Shown: positions 1 through 8,783 of the stretch, in pieces
Layout of the letters: each line of letters begins with the position of its first letter
Position numbering within the stretch: position 1 is the stretch's first letter
Origin: an uncultured Paracoccaceae bacterium
GTDB taxonomy: Bacteria; Pseudomonadota; Alphaproteobacteria; Rhodobacterales; Rhodobacteraceae
Length of the DNA: 64,000 bases
Assembly: GCA_947493745.1 (NCBI GenBank)
Contig: CANLSM010000014.1
Coordinates: 24,684 to 88,683, forward strand
Direction: 5' to 3'
The notes under the pieces: generated by a model
What the model was told of the DNA's origin: nothing
Databases searched by the model: none
What the model saw: the letters and a program-made list of their open reading frames with translations, nothing else
Made by a program: the position numbers and the translations under genes

Positions 1-714
1 GCGCCATTGGCCGCTCTTGAAGATCTGCAGGGGCCGGTAGCGTGCCTTGTAGTCCATCTTGCGCGAGCCCGGCACCCAGTAGCCCAGATAGACGTAGTCC
101 AGACCCGCATCGCGGGCGATGTCGATGTGATCGAGGATGATATAGGCTCCGAGGCTGTCATTCGCGCGTGTCGGCTCGAAGAACGAATAGACCATCGAGA
201 GACCGTCCGAGAGCACATCCGTCAGGCAGACAGCGATCAGGTCGCGGCCCTGGGGCGTCTCCTCGTAGTATTCGACGACGCGGCTGGGGACGGGGGTTTC
301 CTCGATCATCGCGGCGAATTCGTAGATATCCATATCCGCCATGCCGCCATCGGAGTGGCGGCTGTCGAGATACCGGCGGAAGAGGTCGTACTGATCCTCG
401 GTGGCCCAGGGCGCGCGCGCCTCGCGGATCAGATGCCGGTTGCGTTTCAGAACCCGTTTCTGGGACTTTGACGGCGCGAACTCATTGACAACGATCCGGG
501 CCGACATGCACGCGACGCAATCCGCGCAGGAGGGACGATAGAGAACGTTCTGGGAGCGCCGAAAACCCTGGCGTGAGAGGACATCATTGAGGTCCTGTGC
601 CCGGTCGCCCTGCAGCGCCGTGAAGAGCTTGCGCTCGACCTTGCCGTCGAGATACGGGCAGGGCTGGGGAGCCGTCACATAGAATTGCGGCGTTTGTGGC
701 AGCGAATGGCGCAT
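1..714 (-). CDS. bpt: Aspartate/glutamate leucyltransferase (arginyltransferase family), 3' end beyond the window
   Basis: Likely aminoacyl-tRNA-protein transferase of the N-end rule pathway. It would move leucine (or arginine) from charged tRNA to proteins with N-terminal acidic residues, marking them for ClpAP degradation. The frame opens with ATG at 714 and runs off the left edge, giving about 238 residues of an expected 270-280. It shows the conserved N-terminal cysteine cluster ([11 protein letters not shown]) and the late [16 protein letters not shown] signature. It is the last visible gene of a minus-strand group behind the RDD and DUF2852 genes, 63 bases after the RDD gene. Family assignment is firm. 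The donor amino acid cannot be decided from sequence alone. Confidence 0.9.
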   Translation of the reverse strand, partial: MRHSLPQTPQFYVTAPQPCPYLDGKVERKLFTALQGDRAQDLNDVLSRQGFRRSQNVLYRPSCADCVACMSARIVVNEFAPSKSQKRVLKRNRHLIREARAPWATEDQYDLFRRYLDSRHSDGGMADMDIYEFAAMIEETPVPSRVVEYYEETPQGRDLIAVCLTDVLSDGLSMVYSFFEPTRANDSLGAYIILDHIDIARDAGLDYVYLGYWVPGSRKMDYKARYRPLQIFKSGQWR

Positions 715-777
715 CTTCGTAAGCAGTTTCCCTTGGTTACGAAGATGCTAACAGGCAGCCGCAAGTTTAGGCAATCT

Positions 778-1251
778 TTAATCGATTGGACGATTAATGA
801 TCGCCGTGCCGAGCACCAGATCGGGCAGGTTTTGCCCGCGCGCCGTCGCGAGAATGGCAATCGCGCTGAGCAACCAGCCAACAAAAGTGGCCGTCACCAG
901 CAACATTGCGCCCGAATGGATCGCTGCGGTCTGGGTGTCGAACGTGTCGCCATCATGGGCGCGATACTGGATGCCCAGAAACCGCATTCCGGGTGTGGCC
1001 GACCATTTTGCCAGCGACACGGTGCGGTAGCCGAATGCAAAGGCCAGAAAAACCAGCGGAGCCATCAGAAAGCCAAGGCCCAGCGTGAAGACGCCGATCA
1101 GGATGATGGTGAAAAGACCCGCGACCGAGATCAGAAGGCCGTCAACCACCCAGGCCACGATGCGCCTGAAGAGGACGCCCTTGTAGAACTGGCGGTCGTA
1201 ATCCGGGTCGGGCAGGCCGCTTGCGGGAGTGAAATATGACATATCGGTCAT
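778..1251 (-). CDS. RDD-family inner-membrane protein
   Basis: Small membrane protein of 157 residues with an RDD-type layout: an arginine followed by VDG near residues 29-38, two adjoining hydrophobic stretches at about 33-52 and 55-75, a YRTVSLAKWSATPGMRFLG loop, and a third hydrophobic stretch at about 112-135. RDD proteins are small integral membrane proteins, some linked to ion transport, but this one has no specific known role. It sits between DUF2852 and the leucyltransferase gene on the same strand and is probably co-transcribed. Start at 1251 is the longest reasonable; a second ATG three codons later is possible. Confidence 0.8.
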   Translation of the reverse strand: MTDMSYFTPASGLPDPDYDRQFYKGVLFRRIVAWVVDGLLISVAGLFTIILIGVFTLGLGFLMAPLVFLAFAFGYRTVSLAKWSATPGMRFLGIQYRAHDGDTFDTQTAAIHSGAMLLVTATFVGWLLSAIAILATARGQNLPDLVLGTAIINRPID

Positions 1252-1332
1252 TTGGGACTGTCCATCGTTGAGATCAAGGTGAAACTGGGGCGTCCTGCCT
1301 GCGGGAAGGGGTGCAGGCAGGACGGATCCGGA

Positions 1333-1716
1333 TCAGGCGATGATTTCGCCGTTGTCCGGTGTGCGGTTGGTGCGCTCCGACATGAACTGGTCGAACTCGG
1401 ACTTGTCCTTTGCCTGACGCAACCGGTCGAGGAACCCGCGGAAGGCAGTCTGCTCTTCTTCGAGACGTTTCAGCGTTTCGTCACGGTAAGCGTCAAAGGC
1501 CGTATTGCCGGTAGACCGCATGGCAAGCTTGCGGTTGGGGCGATTGCGGCAGGTGAGGGACATTTTGTTGCTCCAGATCATGTAAAAGAGAAGGGCGAGG
1601 CCCAGAGGCCAGATGAATATGAACCCAAGGACCATTGCAGCGATCCAGGCCCCCTTACCACGCGCGTCCAACCAGGCCTCGGCATTGGACAGCCATTCAG
1701 AGAGGGTGTGCATTCC
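1333..1716 (-). CDS. DUF2852-family membrane protein
   Basis: About 127 residues with one strong membrane segment near the N terminus (IAAMVLGFIFIWPLGLALLF) followed by a charged region rich in Glu and Arg with the family's 'STGNTAFDAYRDETLKRLEEEQ' character, which should form a helix or coiled coil in the cytoplasm. The frame opens at 1731, but the ATG at 1716 has an AGGA about eight bases upstream and is preferred. Function is unknown for the family, which is common in alphaproteobacteria. First gene of the RDD/leucyltransferase group. Confidence 0.75.
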   Translation of the reverse strand, partial: GMHTLSEWLSNAEAWLDARGKGAWIAAMVLGFIFIWPLGLALLFYMIWSNKMSLTCRNRPNRKLAMRSTGNTAFDAYRDETLKRLEEEQTAFRGFLDRLRQAKDKSEFDQFMSERTNRTPDNGEIIA

Positions 1717-2020
1717 GGTGTTCCTTTCCAATGTAAATGTAATTCACATTAACATATTTTGGGATGCAGGGTCCATGGTTCAAGAGGGCACCCGAAATTA
1801 TTTTCACGAAACTGTGTTTGCGACCTTCGGCCATAGGGTGCTTTTCGCGTAACCGTTTAGGAAATTTGACACAACTTGGACAGAACTGACACATTCCTGA
1901 CCAATTGGAGTGTATATCCTCCCCGAACTTTCTTGCGAGCGACGAGCCGCGGAGGTTAGAGACTTGCGTTAGCCCGTGCCAATTCGCGCGGGTTTGTTTT
2001 GAGAGTGAGGGAATATTGGT
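1717..2020. other. Intergenic region between divergent DUF2852 and rhodanese genes
   Basis: About 300 bases with no convincing coding frame, presumably holding both divergent promoters. It is more AT-rich than its flanks. A TTGACA occurs at 1866-1871 on the plus strand but no good -10 lies 17 bases on, and a TATATC lies at 1913-1918. Neither is a confident promoter call. The plus-strand gene starts at 2021 behind a GAGGGA ribosome-binding site. Confidence 0.5.
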
Positions 2021-2644
2021 ATGAAGAACACAACAATTGCTGCTGCAATCGGTCTTTTGCTGAGCGCGGGAACGTCCTTTGGACAGGACGTGAAGATAAC
2101 ACCGAACATGACCAACGCGTCGATTTCGATCAATGGTGAGAACATCACCATCGAGCGCAATCAGGACACCAACAACCGTCTGGACACCGAGTTTACCAAG
2201 ACGTCACGGGCCTGTCCTCCGTTCTGCATTCATCCGATGTCCGCCGGTGAAGGTGTTGAAACAGTCGGCGAGATCGAACTGATCGAGTTTCTCGACACAT
2301 ATGTTGCCGCAGGCGAAGGCCTGCTGATCGACAGCCGGATCCCGGCCTGGTTCGAGAAGGGCACCATTCCGGGGGCGATCAACATCCCGTTCTCGACCCT
2401 CGACCCGAAGAACCAGTATCGCGACGAGATTTTGCAGGCACTCGGGGCCGTGAAAAACGGTGACACATGGGACTATTCGGGTGCGACCGAGTTGCTGATG
2501 TTCTGCAACGGTCCCTGGTGTGATCAGTCACCGCGCGCGATCCGCAATCTGCTTGATGTCGGCTATCCGGCCGAGAAAATCCGCTACTATCGCGGCGGAA
2601 TGCAGCTTTGGCTGCTCCTGGGGCTGAACACGGCCGCAGGCTAG
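2021..2644 (+). CDS. Exported rhodanese-like domain protein
   Basis: A 207-residue protein with an N-terminal signal peptide (about residues 1-21) and one rhodanese fold. The fold shows the LLIDSR strand (101-106), the GxIPGAINIPF segment (114-124) and an active-site loop starting at Cys162, reading C-N-G-P-W-C-D-Q. The loop carries a second cysteine (Cys167), and an extra Cys-Pro-Pro-Phe-Cys pair lies at 65-69. The protein could therefore do thiol/disulfide or sulfur-transfer chemistry in the periplasm. Substrate is unknown. It is followed after 20 bases by a LysM protein on the same strand, which suggests a shared envelope role. Confidence 0.8.
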   Translation: MKNTTIAAAIGLLLSAGTSFGQDVKITPNMTNASISINGENITIERNQDTNNRLDTEFTKTSRACPPFCIHPMSAGEGVETVGEIELIEFLDTYVAAGEGLLIDSRIPAWFEKGTIPGAINIPFSTLDPKNQYRDEILQALGAVKNGDTWDYSGATELLMFCNGPWCDQSPRAIRNLLDVGYPAEKIRYYRGGMQLWLLLGLNTAAG

Positions 2645-2664
2645 AGGGAGTGAGAGTTATAGGT

Positions 2665-3222
2665 ATGAACATTGTCAAACTGACAGGCACGGGGCTGCTC
2701 GCGATGCTGATTGCAGGCGCTGGTGCCGCACAAACCGCCGATCCCAAGATGCGAAGCCTGACGTCCAACGTTCTGGCCGGGATCAATGGCATCAAGGAGC
2801 CCAAGACGCCGGTGGAAGCCGCCGAGCCCGGAGACATTCAGGAGATCGTCCAACAGGCGATTGCCGAAGGCCAGTCCGACGAATATCTCGAAGCACTTCT
2901 TGAGGAAGCTGTCGAGAAGGGCGAGATCGAAATCACAGACGGTCTGAGAACCACCGATGGTGAGGTCGATACCCGCACGCTTCTGTCCACTCTGGTCAAG
3001 CAGTCGCTTGACGGCGAGACGGAAGAGGGCGCGCTGGAGGCTGAGGCCGCCGTTGGCGAGGATCGTTATCATGTGGTTGAACCCGGCGACAGCTTGGCCG
3101 CGATTGCGCTTCAGTACTACCAGAATGCGCAGGACTACCCGCGTATCTTCGAGGCCAACCGAGATCAGGTGTCCCGCCCCGATCTGATCAATGTCGGACA
3201 GCGCCTGCTGATCCCCGGCTGA
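2665..3222 (+). CDS. Exported LysM-domain protein
   Basis: A 185-residue envelope protein. Residues 1-22 form a signal peptide, 23-130 are acidic and mostly helical without a recognised domain, and 135-185 form a LysM peptidoglycan-binding domain (YHVVEPGDSL ... LINVGQRLLIPG). The frame opens upstream at 2608, but the ATG at 2665 starts a proper signal peptide and lies 21 bases after the rhodanese stop. It would anchor to murein in the periplasm. Likely one operon with the rhodanese gene. Confidence 0.8.
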   Translation: MNIVKLTGTGLLAMLIAGAGAAQTADPKMRSLTSNVLAGINGIKEPKTPVEAAEPGDIQEIVQQAIAEGQSDEYLEALLEEAVEKGEIEITDGLRTTDGEVDTRTLLSTLVKQSLDGETEEGALEAEAAVGEDRYHVVEPGDSLAAIALQYYQNAQDYPRIFEANRDQVSRPDLINVGQRLLIPG

Positions 3223-3229
3223 ATTCCTG

Positions 3230-3257
3230 CGCCGGGCGGGAGCAATCCTGCCCGGTG
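3230..3257. terminator. GC-rich hairpin between convergent genes
   Basis: A stem of about 12 pairs with GCAA tetraloop (arms 3230-3241 and 3246-3257, two G-T wobbles). It lies between the stop of the LysM gene at 3222 and the stop of the TetR gene at 3260. No U-run follows on either strand, so it is a hairpin in terminator position rather than a canonical intrinsic terminator. Confidence 0.45.
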
Positions 3258-3259
3258 GC

Positions 3260-3904
3260 TTACTCGTCCCGCTCGATCAGGCCAAGCCCGCGCAAGTAGA
3301 TGCCGACACCGCTTTCCAGCAGATCCTCAGCCGAGAACGGGCTCTTGGTGCCGGGCTCGCCACGTGCAAACAGTTCCACCACCCCGTGCGACAGTGCCCA
3401 GATATGCTGGCTGACCATGTTGGCAGGCGGGCGTTTGTCCTCGGGCATATGCTGGGACAATTCGCGGGCGGCATTGGACAGAACGCCGAAGGCGCGGTCC
3501 GAGAGGGTTTTCAACTCGGGGCTGCTGGCAAACGACACACCGCTCTCGAACATCGTGATATAATGGCCGGGGAACCTGCGGGAGAAGGCCAGATAAGCCC
3601 GGCCCGTGGCCTCGAACGCCGCCAGCGCCGAGGGTTGTCCCGTCTCGTAGGCATGTTCCATCAGATCGGCGAAAATCTCGAAACCCTGGCGCGCGGCTTC
3701 CTCGATCAGGTCTTCACGCCCCTTGAAATGCCTGTAGGGAGCGGCAGCGCTGACACCGGCTTGCCGCGCGGCCTCTGCCAGGGTGAAGCCTTGCGGGCCT
3801 TTCTCGACCACCAGCGCAAGCGTTGCATCGACCAATGCCTGCTTGAGATTGCCGTGGTGATAGCCCTTGCGGCCCTTTGCGCTGTCTCGTGCCATATGTG
3901 ACAT
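3260..3904 (-). CDS. TetR/AcrR-family transcriptional regulator
   Basis: A 214-residue repressor-type protein. The N-terminal helix-turn-helix is clear at about residues 15-62 (LVDATLALVVEKGPQGFTLAEAARQAGVSAAAPYRHF). The C-terminal ligand domain matches the TetR subgroup with a WHG-like motif (HIWALSHGVVELFARG). It starts 26 bases after the ppk2 stop on the same strand, so it is probably co-transcribed with ppk2 and may regulate that operon. The ligand is unknown. Confidence 0.85.
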   Translation of the reverse strand: MSHMARDSAKGRKGYHHGNLKQALVDATLALVVEKGPQGFTLAEAARQAGVSAAAPYRHFKGREDLIEEAARQGFEIFADLMEHAYETGQPSALAAFEATGRAYLAFSRRFPGHYITMFESGVSFASSPELKTLSDRAFGVLSNAARELSQHMPEDKRPPANMVSQHIWALSHGVVELFARGEPGTKSPFSAEDLLESGVGIYLRGLGLIERDE

Positions 3905-3930
3905 ATCGGGCCTTTCGGCGCCGCCGCAAC

Positions 3931-4803
3931 CTAAACCAGCCCGATTGCAGCCGGTGTGCCGCTGATTTCGACATCAGGTGCCGCCACGTTACGCCCCTTG
4001 TAGTCGATCTGCGAGAGAACCGAACGAATGGCCGCCAGACGCGCGCGTTTCTTGTCATCCGTGCGAATGGCGGTCCAGGGGGCGATGTCGGTATGGGTCC
4101 GGGTCAGCGTCTCGGTGATCGCATCCGTATAGGCGTCCCATTTCGACAGGCCCGCCACGTCGATCTTTGAGAGCTTCCACTGTTTCAGCGGGTCCTTCTC
4201 GCGCGACAGGAAACGGCGGAGCTGCTCGGCCCGGCCCACCGTCAGCCACAGCTTGAAGAGTTGCACGCCGTCATTGACCAGCATGTTCTCGAAATCAGGG
4301 GCTTGGGCGAAAAACTCCTCCCGCTGGTTGTCCTCGCAGAAGCCGAAGACATGCTCCACCACGCCGCGATTGTACCAGGACCGATCAAAGAAGACGATCT
4401 CGCCCGCGCTTGGCAGGTGCTGAATGTAGCGCTGGAAGTACCACTGGCTGCGTTCCGCATCCGACGGCTTGGAGAGCGCCACGACGCGGGCGCCGCGAGG
4501 ATTAAGATTTTCACGGAAGCGCTTGATTGTGCCGCCTTTTCCGGCGGCATCCCGTCCTTCGAAGACAATCACGATCCGTGCGCCGGTGGTCTTGACCCAT
4601 GTCTGCATCTTGACCAGTTCGATCTGCAATGCGTCGATCTCGTCGTAATAGGCGTCCTTGTCCTGCATCTCCTTGTAGGGATAGTCCGGGTTCAGGATGT
4701 CGCGCTTGTCCGCATCCCTGATGGCTTCGCGGATCGCATCCGGGGCCTCATCGTTGTAGAAACGTGAAATCCCTCCATCGAGCGGTTTCTTGTTTTTGGC
4801 CAT
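3931..4803 (-). CDS. ppk2: Polyphosphate kinase 2
   Basis: PPK2-family enzyme of 290 residues, transferring phosphate between inorganic polyphosphate and nucleoside phosphates. Visible motifs are a Walker A ([11 protein letters not shown], residues 81-91), the lid-type [19 protein letters not shown] segment, and a Walker B ([12 protein letters not shown], 135-146). Single-domain length fits class I PPK2, which mainly makes GTP or ATP from diphosphates, but class is not proven by sequence reading. The ATG at 4803 is chosen because AGGAG lies nine bases upstream; the frame itself stays open to 4833. Confidence 0.93.
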   Translation of the reverse strand: MAKNKKPLDGGISRFYNDEAPDAIREAIRDADKRDILNPDYPYKEMQDKDAYYDEIDALQIELVKMQTWVKTTGARIVIVFEGRDAAGKGGTIKRFRENLNPRGARVVALSKPSDAERSQWYFQRYIQHLPSAGEIVFFDRSWYNRGVVEHVFGFCEDNQREEFFAQAPDFENMLVNDGVQLFKLWLTVGRAEQLRRFLSREKDPLKQWKLSKIDVAGLSKWDAYTDAITETLTRTHTDIAPWTAIRTDDKKRARLAAIRSVLSQIDYKGRNVAAPDVEISGTPAAIGLV

Positions 4804-4860
4804 GGGCAGTCTCCTCGCTGGTTCGAAAACCATACTGGAAAGCGATTTCGGTGCAATGGG

Positions 4861-5790
4861 TTAGCTGGCGGGGCTCAATCGGGTGAGGGCCGTGACAAGG
4901 GCGTCGGTCTGCGTATGGTGGATCATGTGACCGGCGCCCTCGATCCGCTGATAGGCTGACAGGCGCGGCAACTGGTTCGCCAGCTTGTCGGAATGGATCG
5001 GTGCGGGCACGGAGAGATCGTCCGATCCATGGATCAGTTCCACGGGCAGGTCGAGCCCCGGATAGCGCGGCACCATGGCGCGCACCTGTGCCTTCAACGC
5101 CCTGATATCATGGGCATTGGCCTGTACGGAAGGTGGCTGCAGGGACAACTCGACGCCCAGCCTGGGTCCGTATTGCTCTGGCGGCGCTTCAGGTTTGAAA
5201 ACACCGGAGATGGCGCTCTCGACGTAGGATGTCGAGATCAGCCGTGGCAGCAGGCTGGAGGCAAAGCCGCCAAAGACCGGATTTCCGGTCACGGCATAGA
5301 TCTTGTCCACGCCACCCTCCCAGACTTGACTTGGCGCGCCGAGCAGGATCAGCCCCGACAGCGTCTCCGGTGCATCCAGCGCCCAGGTGAGTGAGACCGA
5401 GCCGCCATAGCTGTGGCCTGCCAGAACCGCGCCTTCAAAGCCGAGTTCCAGCGCGGCCTTGCGCAGCAATCCGGCCTGAACGGACAGACGCTCTCCGTCC
5501 TTTGCCGGGCGGTCGGAAAATCCGTGACCGGGACGGTCCATCACGAGCACGCGGTGGGTTCTGGCCATCTCGCGCGCCGGTCCCATGGTCCAGTCGCGCA
5601 GGTTGCCGCCCGCACCATGGATTGCAATCGCGGGCGGACCGTCGCCGAGGATTTCATAGTGGACGGTCAGGCCATCCACATCGATGAACTGCCCGGTCGG
5701 TTCGGGCCTCCTTGGCGGCTTCACCAGCCCCCAGAATGCGACGCCTGCCATGCCAAGCCCTCCCAGTACAACCGTTCGCCGCCTAACCAC
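4861..5790 (-). CDS. Alpha/beta hydrolase, membrane-anchored
   Basis: A 309-residue serine hydrolase. A short Arg-rich start and hydrophobic stretch (about residues 6-23) look like a membrane anchor or uncleaved signal. The alpha/beta fold follows with an oxyanion segment [10 protein letters not shown] (58-67), nucleophile Ser127 in GHSYG, acid in HGSDDLSVP and histidine in GAGHMIHH. The frame is open to 5967 but overlaps metA there. The GTG at 5790 has GGAGG six bases upstream and overlaps the metA stop by eight bases, so translational coupling to metA is likely. Substrate unknown. Confidence 0.82.
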   Translation of the reverse strand: MVRRRTVVLGGLGMAGVAFWGLVKPPRRPEPTGQFIDVDGLTVHYEILGDGPPAIAIHGAGGNLRDWTMGPAREMARTHRVLVMDRPGHGFSDRPAKDGERLSVQAGLLRKAALELGFEGAVLAGHSYGGSVSLTWALDAPETLSGLILLGAPSQVWEGGVDKIYAVTGNPVFGGFASSLLPRLISTSYVESAISGVFKPEAPPEQYGPRLGVELSLQPPSVQANAHDIRALKAQVRAMVPRYPGLDLPVELIHGSDDLSVPAPIHSDKLANQLPRLSAYQRIEGAGHMIHHTQTDALVTALTRLSPAS

Positions 5791-6700
5791 CAATGTCCTC
5801 CAGCCGGAACTTGGTGGTCTGGTAGATCTGGTTGATCCAGTTGCCATAGAGCAGATGTCCGTGCGACCGCCAGCGGTTCTCGGGCGGCTGGTTCGGGTCA
5901 TCTCCGGGATAGTAGTTGATCGGCACGTTGATCGGCTCACCATTGGCGACGTCGCGGTCATACTCACCCTTCAACGTCTCGCTGTCATATTCGAGATGGT
6001 TGAACATGTAGAGCGCACGGTGTTTCACATCCTCGACCAGACAGGCCCCGACATCGGGCGAATGCATCAGGGTCACGAGATCGGGTGAGGCCTCGATATC
6101 GGCCTCGCGCATTTCGGTCCAGCGGCTGACCGGCACGACGAAATCATCCGAGAACCCGCGCAGATAGGGCGAGGCGGGGGCCAGGTTGCGGTGCCGGAAA
6201 CAGCCAAAGGCCTTGGCGTCCAGCATGTCCTTATGAACCCCGTGGAAATGGTTCATCATCGCCATGCCGCCCCAGCAGACCCCCATCGTGTGATGCACAT
6301 TTGTCTGGGTCCACTCGAAGATCTCGCGCAGCTCGGCGTAATACGTCACCTCGTCGAAATCGAGATGCTCGATCGGCGCGCCGGTGATGATCAGTCCGTC
6401 AAACTTGCGGGGCCGCGCCTTCGAGAAGGGCTGGTAGAAAGCCTCCATATGTCTGGCGGAGGTGTTGCGGGTCTCATGGCCCGACATGCGGATGAGCGTC
6501 AGGTCGATCTGCAAGGGCGTGGCACCGATGACGCGGGCGAACTGCGTCTCGGTCTCGGCCTTCTTGGGCATCAGGTTGAGCAGGCCGATCTGCAGGGGCC
6601 GGATATCCTGCCGGGCCGCCGTTTCCTCGGACATGACCATGACGCCTTCGGACAGAAGAACGTCATGGGCGGGCAGGGTCTGCGGGATCTTGATCGGCAT
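5783..6700 (-). CDS. metAA: Homoserine O-acetyltransferase (MetA type)
   Basis: First committed step of methionine synthesis, acylating homoserine. The protein has 305 residues with catalytic Cys142 (GVCWGG), His235 and Glu237 (FNHLEYD). Residue 111 is Glu (GAPIE), as in MetA enzymes that use acetyl-CoA, whereas the E. coli succinyl-CoA enzyme has Gly there. I therefore call it the acetyl-transferring form, from residue identity rather than biochemistry. The next gene, an alpha/beta hydrolase, overlaps its stop. An unusually stable potential hairpin lies in the leader at 6726-6780. Confidence 0.92.
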   Translation of the reverse strand: MPIKIPQTLPAHDVLLSEGVMVMSEETAARQDIRPLQIGLLNLMPKKAETETQFARVIGATPLQIDLTLIRMSGHETRNTSARHMEAFYQPFSKARPRKFDGLIITGAPIEHLDFDEVTYYAELREIFEWTQTNVHHTMGVCWGGMAMMNHFHGVHKDMLDAKAFGCFRHRNLAPASPYLRGFSDDFVVPVSRWTEMREADIEASPDLVTLMHSPDVGACLVEDVKHRALYMFNHLEYDSETLKGEYDRDVANGEPINVPINYYPGDDPNQPPENRWRSHGHLLYGNWINQIYQTTKFRLEDIGG

Positions 6701-6725
6701 CGAAACATCTTTTCTGCGTTTACTA

Positions 6726-6780
6726 CGGTCCCGAGACCTAAGACGAACCGGCGCGCATCACAAGAATGATCTCGGGATCG
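6726..6780 (-). promoter_or_regulatory. Possible structured leader RNA upstream of metAA
   Basis: In the 92 bases between the UbiH-type gene and metAA the minus strand can pair 6780-6770 with 6736-6726. That makes an 11-position stem with one A-C mismatch around CCCGAGA/TCTCGGG, closing a loop of about 33 bases. No U-run follows, so it is not a clear terminator of the upstream gene. Distance to the metAA start (about 25 bases) would suit control of translation. I do not see the SAM-II consensus. It could equally be a processing or partial termination signal. Confidence 0.35.
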
Positions 6781-6792
6781 TGAGGACGGGGG

Positions 6793-7983
6793 TCAGCCAA
6801 GTCCGACCCGCATGGCGGTTTGCTTCACCGGTCCGGGACCGGACAGAAGGTGAAGACCCCTGCGGCGCAGGTCACGCAGGCTCTGATTTTGCGCCAGCGC
6901 TGCCCTGTTCAGCATGTCAACGCCCAGAACCCGTGCTGAAACCTCGGCGTGCCGCTTGCGATGATAACGGGAGAGCAGGGTGGCGCTGCCGATATCCTCA
7001 CCCTTGTTACGGGCTTCACCGACCAGGTCCCGCAGGCAGGCGAGATCAGCCAGGCTCATGTTGAGGCCCTGCGCCCCGATCGGCGGCACCACATGTGCGG
7101 CTTCGGCAACCAGTGCGGTGCGGTGCGCGTCCATCCGACCGGCAAGCTGGGAGATGATCGGCCAGGCGACCCGTTTGCTGGTCAGCTTGAGCGGGCCGAG
7201 GACGCTGCAGGATCGCTCTGTCGCGGCCCCACTGAAGGCTGCGTCATCAAGAACCAGAAGTGTCGCGATCTCCGGGCCGCGATCCATCCAGACCACCGCC
7301 GAATTGTCGCCCGGAAGCGGGACGAGGGTGAAGGGCCCCCCGGTGCGGTGCAGCTCGGTCGAGACATTCTCATGGGGTTGCGGGTGGGACACCGTGAAGA
7401 CAAGCGCCTTCTGGCCATAGTCCCAGCGGCGGACCGGAATACCGGAGGCCTCACGCACGAAACTGTTACGCCCATCGGCTCCGATCAGAAGTCGGGCGCG
7501 GATCTGCTGACCGGTCGAAAGCCGGACGATGACCTCGTTCAGGCGGGTCGTGATGCGGGTTATGCGGGCGGGGGCGATCAGTCGCGCCCAGTCCATCTTG
7601 CCCGCATGTCCGACCAGCGTCTTGCGGATCTGCCAGTTCGGCAGATTTGAGCCGAAACTGTCATGTCCTATCTCGGCCGCGGTGAAATCGGCGCTCTCGC
7701 GAACACCGTTTTCGCGCCCTCCCGCATCCAGCAGGCGCATCACCTTCAGGTCAGTGGCATTTCGAGACATCTCGTCCCAAAGACCGGCCTCCTGAAAAAG
7801 CTCTATGGCGGGTCTGAGAAATGCGGTGCTGCGCAGATCGGCCCCGTCTGCTGTTCCGTCGGTGATCAGCGGGGCAAGATCGACGCAGATGCAGGAAAAC
7901 CCCGCCGCCCCGAAGATGTTGAGCGCGGCCAGTCCCGCCACTCCACCGCCCGCGATCAGAATATCTGTCTCTAGTCTGTCCAT
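6793..7983 (-). CDS. UbiH/UbiF/VisC-family FAD-dependent hydroxylase
   Basis: A 396-residue flavoprotein monooxygenase of the class that hydroxylates the ubiquinone ring. An N-terminal FAD dinucleotide fold is seen at residues 8-35 (ILIAGGGVAGLAAL), a DG motif in GADGRNSFVR and a late FAD-binding segment VAEAAHVVPPIGAQGLNMSL. The usual GD pair there reads AEAA, a mild deviation from the family. The enzyme probably acts at the membrane in ubiquinone synthesis; which ring position cannot be told. It lies 23 bases behind the HAD gene and ahead of metAA. Confidence 0.85.
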   Translation of the reverse strand: MDRLETDILIAGGGVAGLAALNIFGAAGFSCICVDLAPLITDGTADGADLRSTAFLRPAIELFQEAGLWDEMSRNATDLKVMRLLDAGGRENGVRESADFTAAEIGHDSFGSNLPNWQIRKTLVGHAGKMDWARLIAPARITRITTRLNEVIVRLSTGQQIRARLLIGADGRNSFVREASGIPVRRWDYGQKALVFTVSHPQPHENVSTELHRTGGPFTLVPLPGDNSAVVWMDRGPEIATLLVLDDAAFSGAATERSCSVLGPLKLTSKRVAWPIISQLAGRMDAHRTALVAEAAHVVPPIGAQGLNMSLADLACLRDLVGEARNKGEDIGSATLLSRYHRKRHAEVSARVLGVDMLNRAALAQNQSLRDLRRRGLHLLSGPGPVKQTAMRVGLG

Positions 7984-8006
7984 GGCGCAAAGCTAGTGCA
8001 GTGTCC

Positions 8007-8666
8007 CTAGCGGGGAAAGAGCGTGCGGGTCAGGTGTGACAGAAAGCCCGTGAGATCGGGGGTGGAGGCGTGGATATAGGGTGCCTCGGTTGGCGGGCCG
8101 ACATGCACGGTGCGCAGACCGAGCCTGTGGGGAACCTCCAGATTGCGCGCCTCGTCCTCGAACATCGCGGCTTTCACGGGGTCAATCGGGTCCTTGCCGA
8201 AAATCTGCGCATAGGCGTGCGGTTCGGGTTTGGGATGAAATCCGGTGTCCTCGATCGAATAGACCGCATCGAAGCTGTCGGAAAGCCCGCGCGCGGCACT
8301 CACCCGCTCCGCATGCCGACGGGAGCCATTGGTGAAGATGATCTTGCGCCCCGGCAGGGCGGCAATCGCAGAGCGCAGACCCTCGTCGGGGGCCAGGTGA
8401 TCGAGCGAGATATCGTGAACCGCGCTCAGAAACGGCTCAGGCGCCATGTCATGTTCACGCATCAGCCCGTTCAGCGTGGTGCCATGGGTTTGCCAATAGG
8501 TCCGGCGCAATGTCTGAGCCTCGGGCTCGCTTAGCGACAACAGATCCATGATGAATTCTGTCATCCGGGTCTGGATCTGATCGAAAAGACGCGCCGAGGG
8601 CGGGTAGAGCGTGTTGTCGAGATCGAAGACCCAGGTGGTCACGTTCGAGAAGGGGTTCATGTTCAT
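8007..8666 (-). CDS. HAD-superfamily hydrolase, pyrimidine 5'-nucleotidase type
   Basis: A 219-residue HAD subfamily IA phosphatase. Motif I DLDNTLY carries the catalytic aspartates at 15 and 17, motif II is FTNGS, motif III is KPEP and motif IV is FEDEARN. The DNTLYP start and length match the SSM1/pyrimidine 5'-nucleotidase group, which dephosphorylates pyrimidine nucleotides. The upstream frame extends to 8702, but the ATG at 8666 has GAAGG in position. It heads the minus-strand run toward ubiH and metAA. Confidence 0.85.
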   Translation of the reverse strand: MNMNPFSNVTTWVFDLDNTLYPPSARLFDQIQTRMTEFIMDLLSLSEPEAQTLRRTYWQTHGTTLNGLMREHDMAPEPFLSAVHDISLDHLAPDEGLRSAIAALPGRKIIFTNGSRRHAERVSAARGLSDSFDAVYSIEDTGFHPKPEPHAYAQIFGKDPIDPVKAAMFEDEARNLEVPHRLGLRTVHVGPPTEAPYIHASTPDLTGFLSHLTRTLFPR

Positions 8667-8783
8667 GGTGCCTTCGATACTTAGCGACCGGCCTGATCTC
8701 AAGGCTGAACAAAGGTGGCGGACTCGACGAAGGGCTGCGGGTTGGATAGCGTGCAGTCATTGCAGAACAAGGAATGCCCTCCC

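Noticed and set aside
1866..1894. TTGACA as promoter of the rhodanese operon
   Set aside because: The -10 at the right spacing (ACACAT) is poor.
6701..6792. SAM-II riboswitch ahead of metAA
   Set aside because: The conserved SAM-II core was not recognisable. Only a generic strong hairpin is supported.
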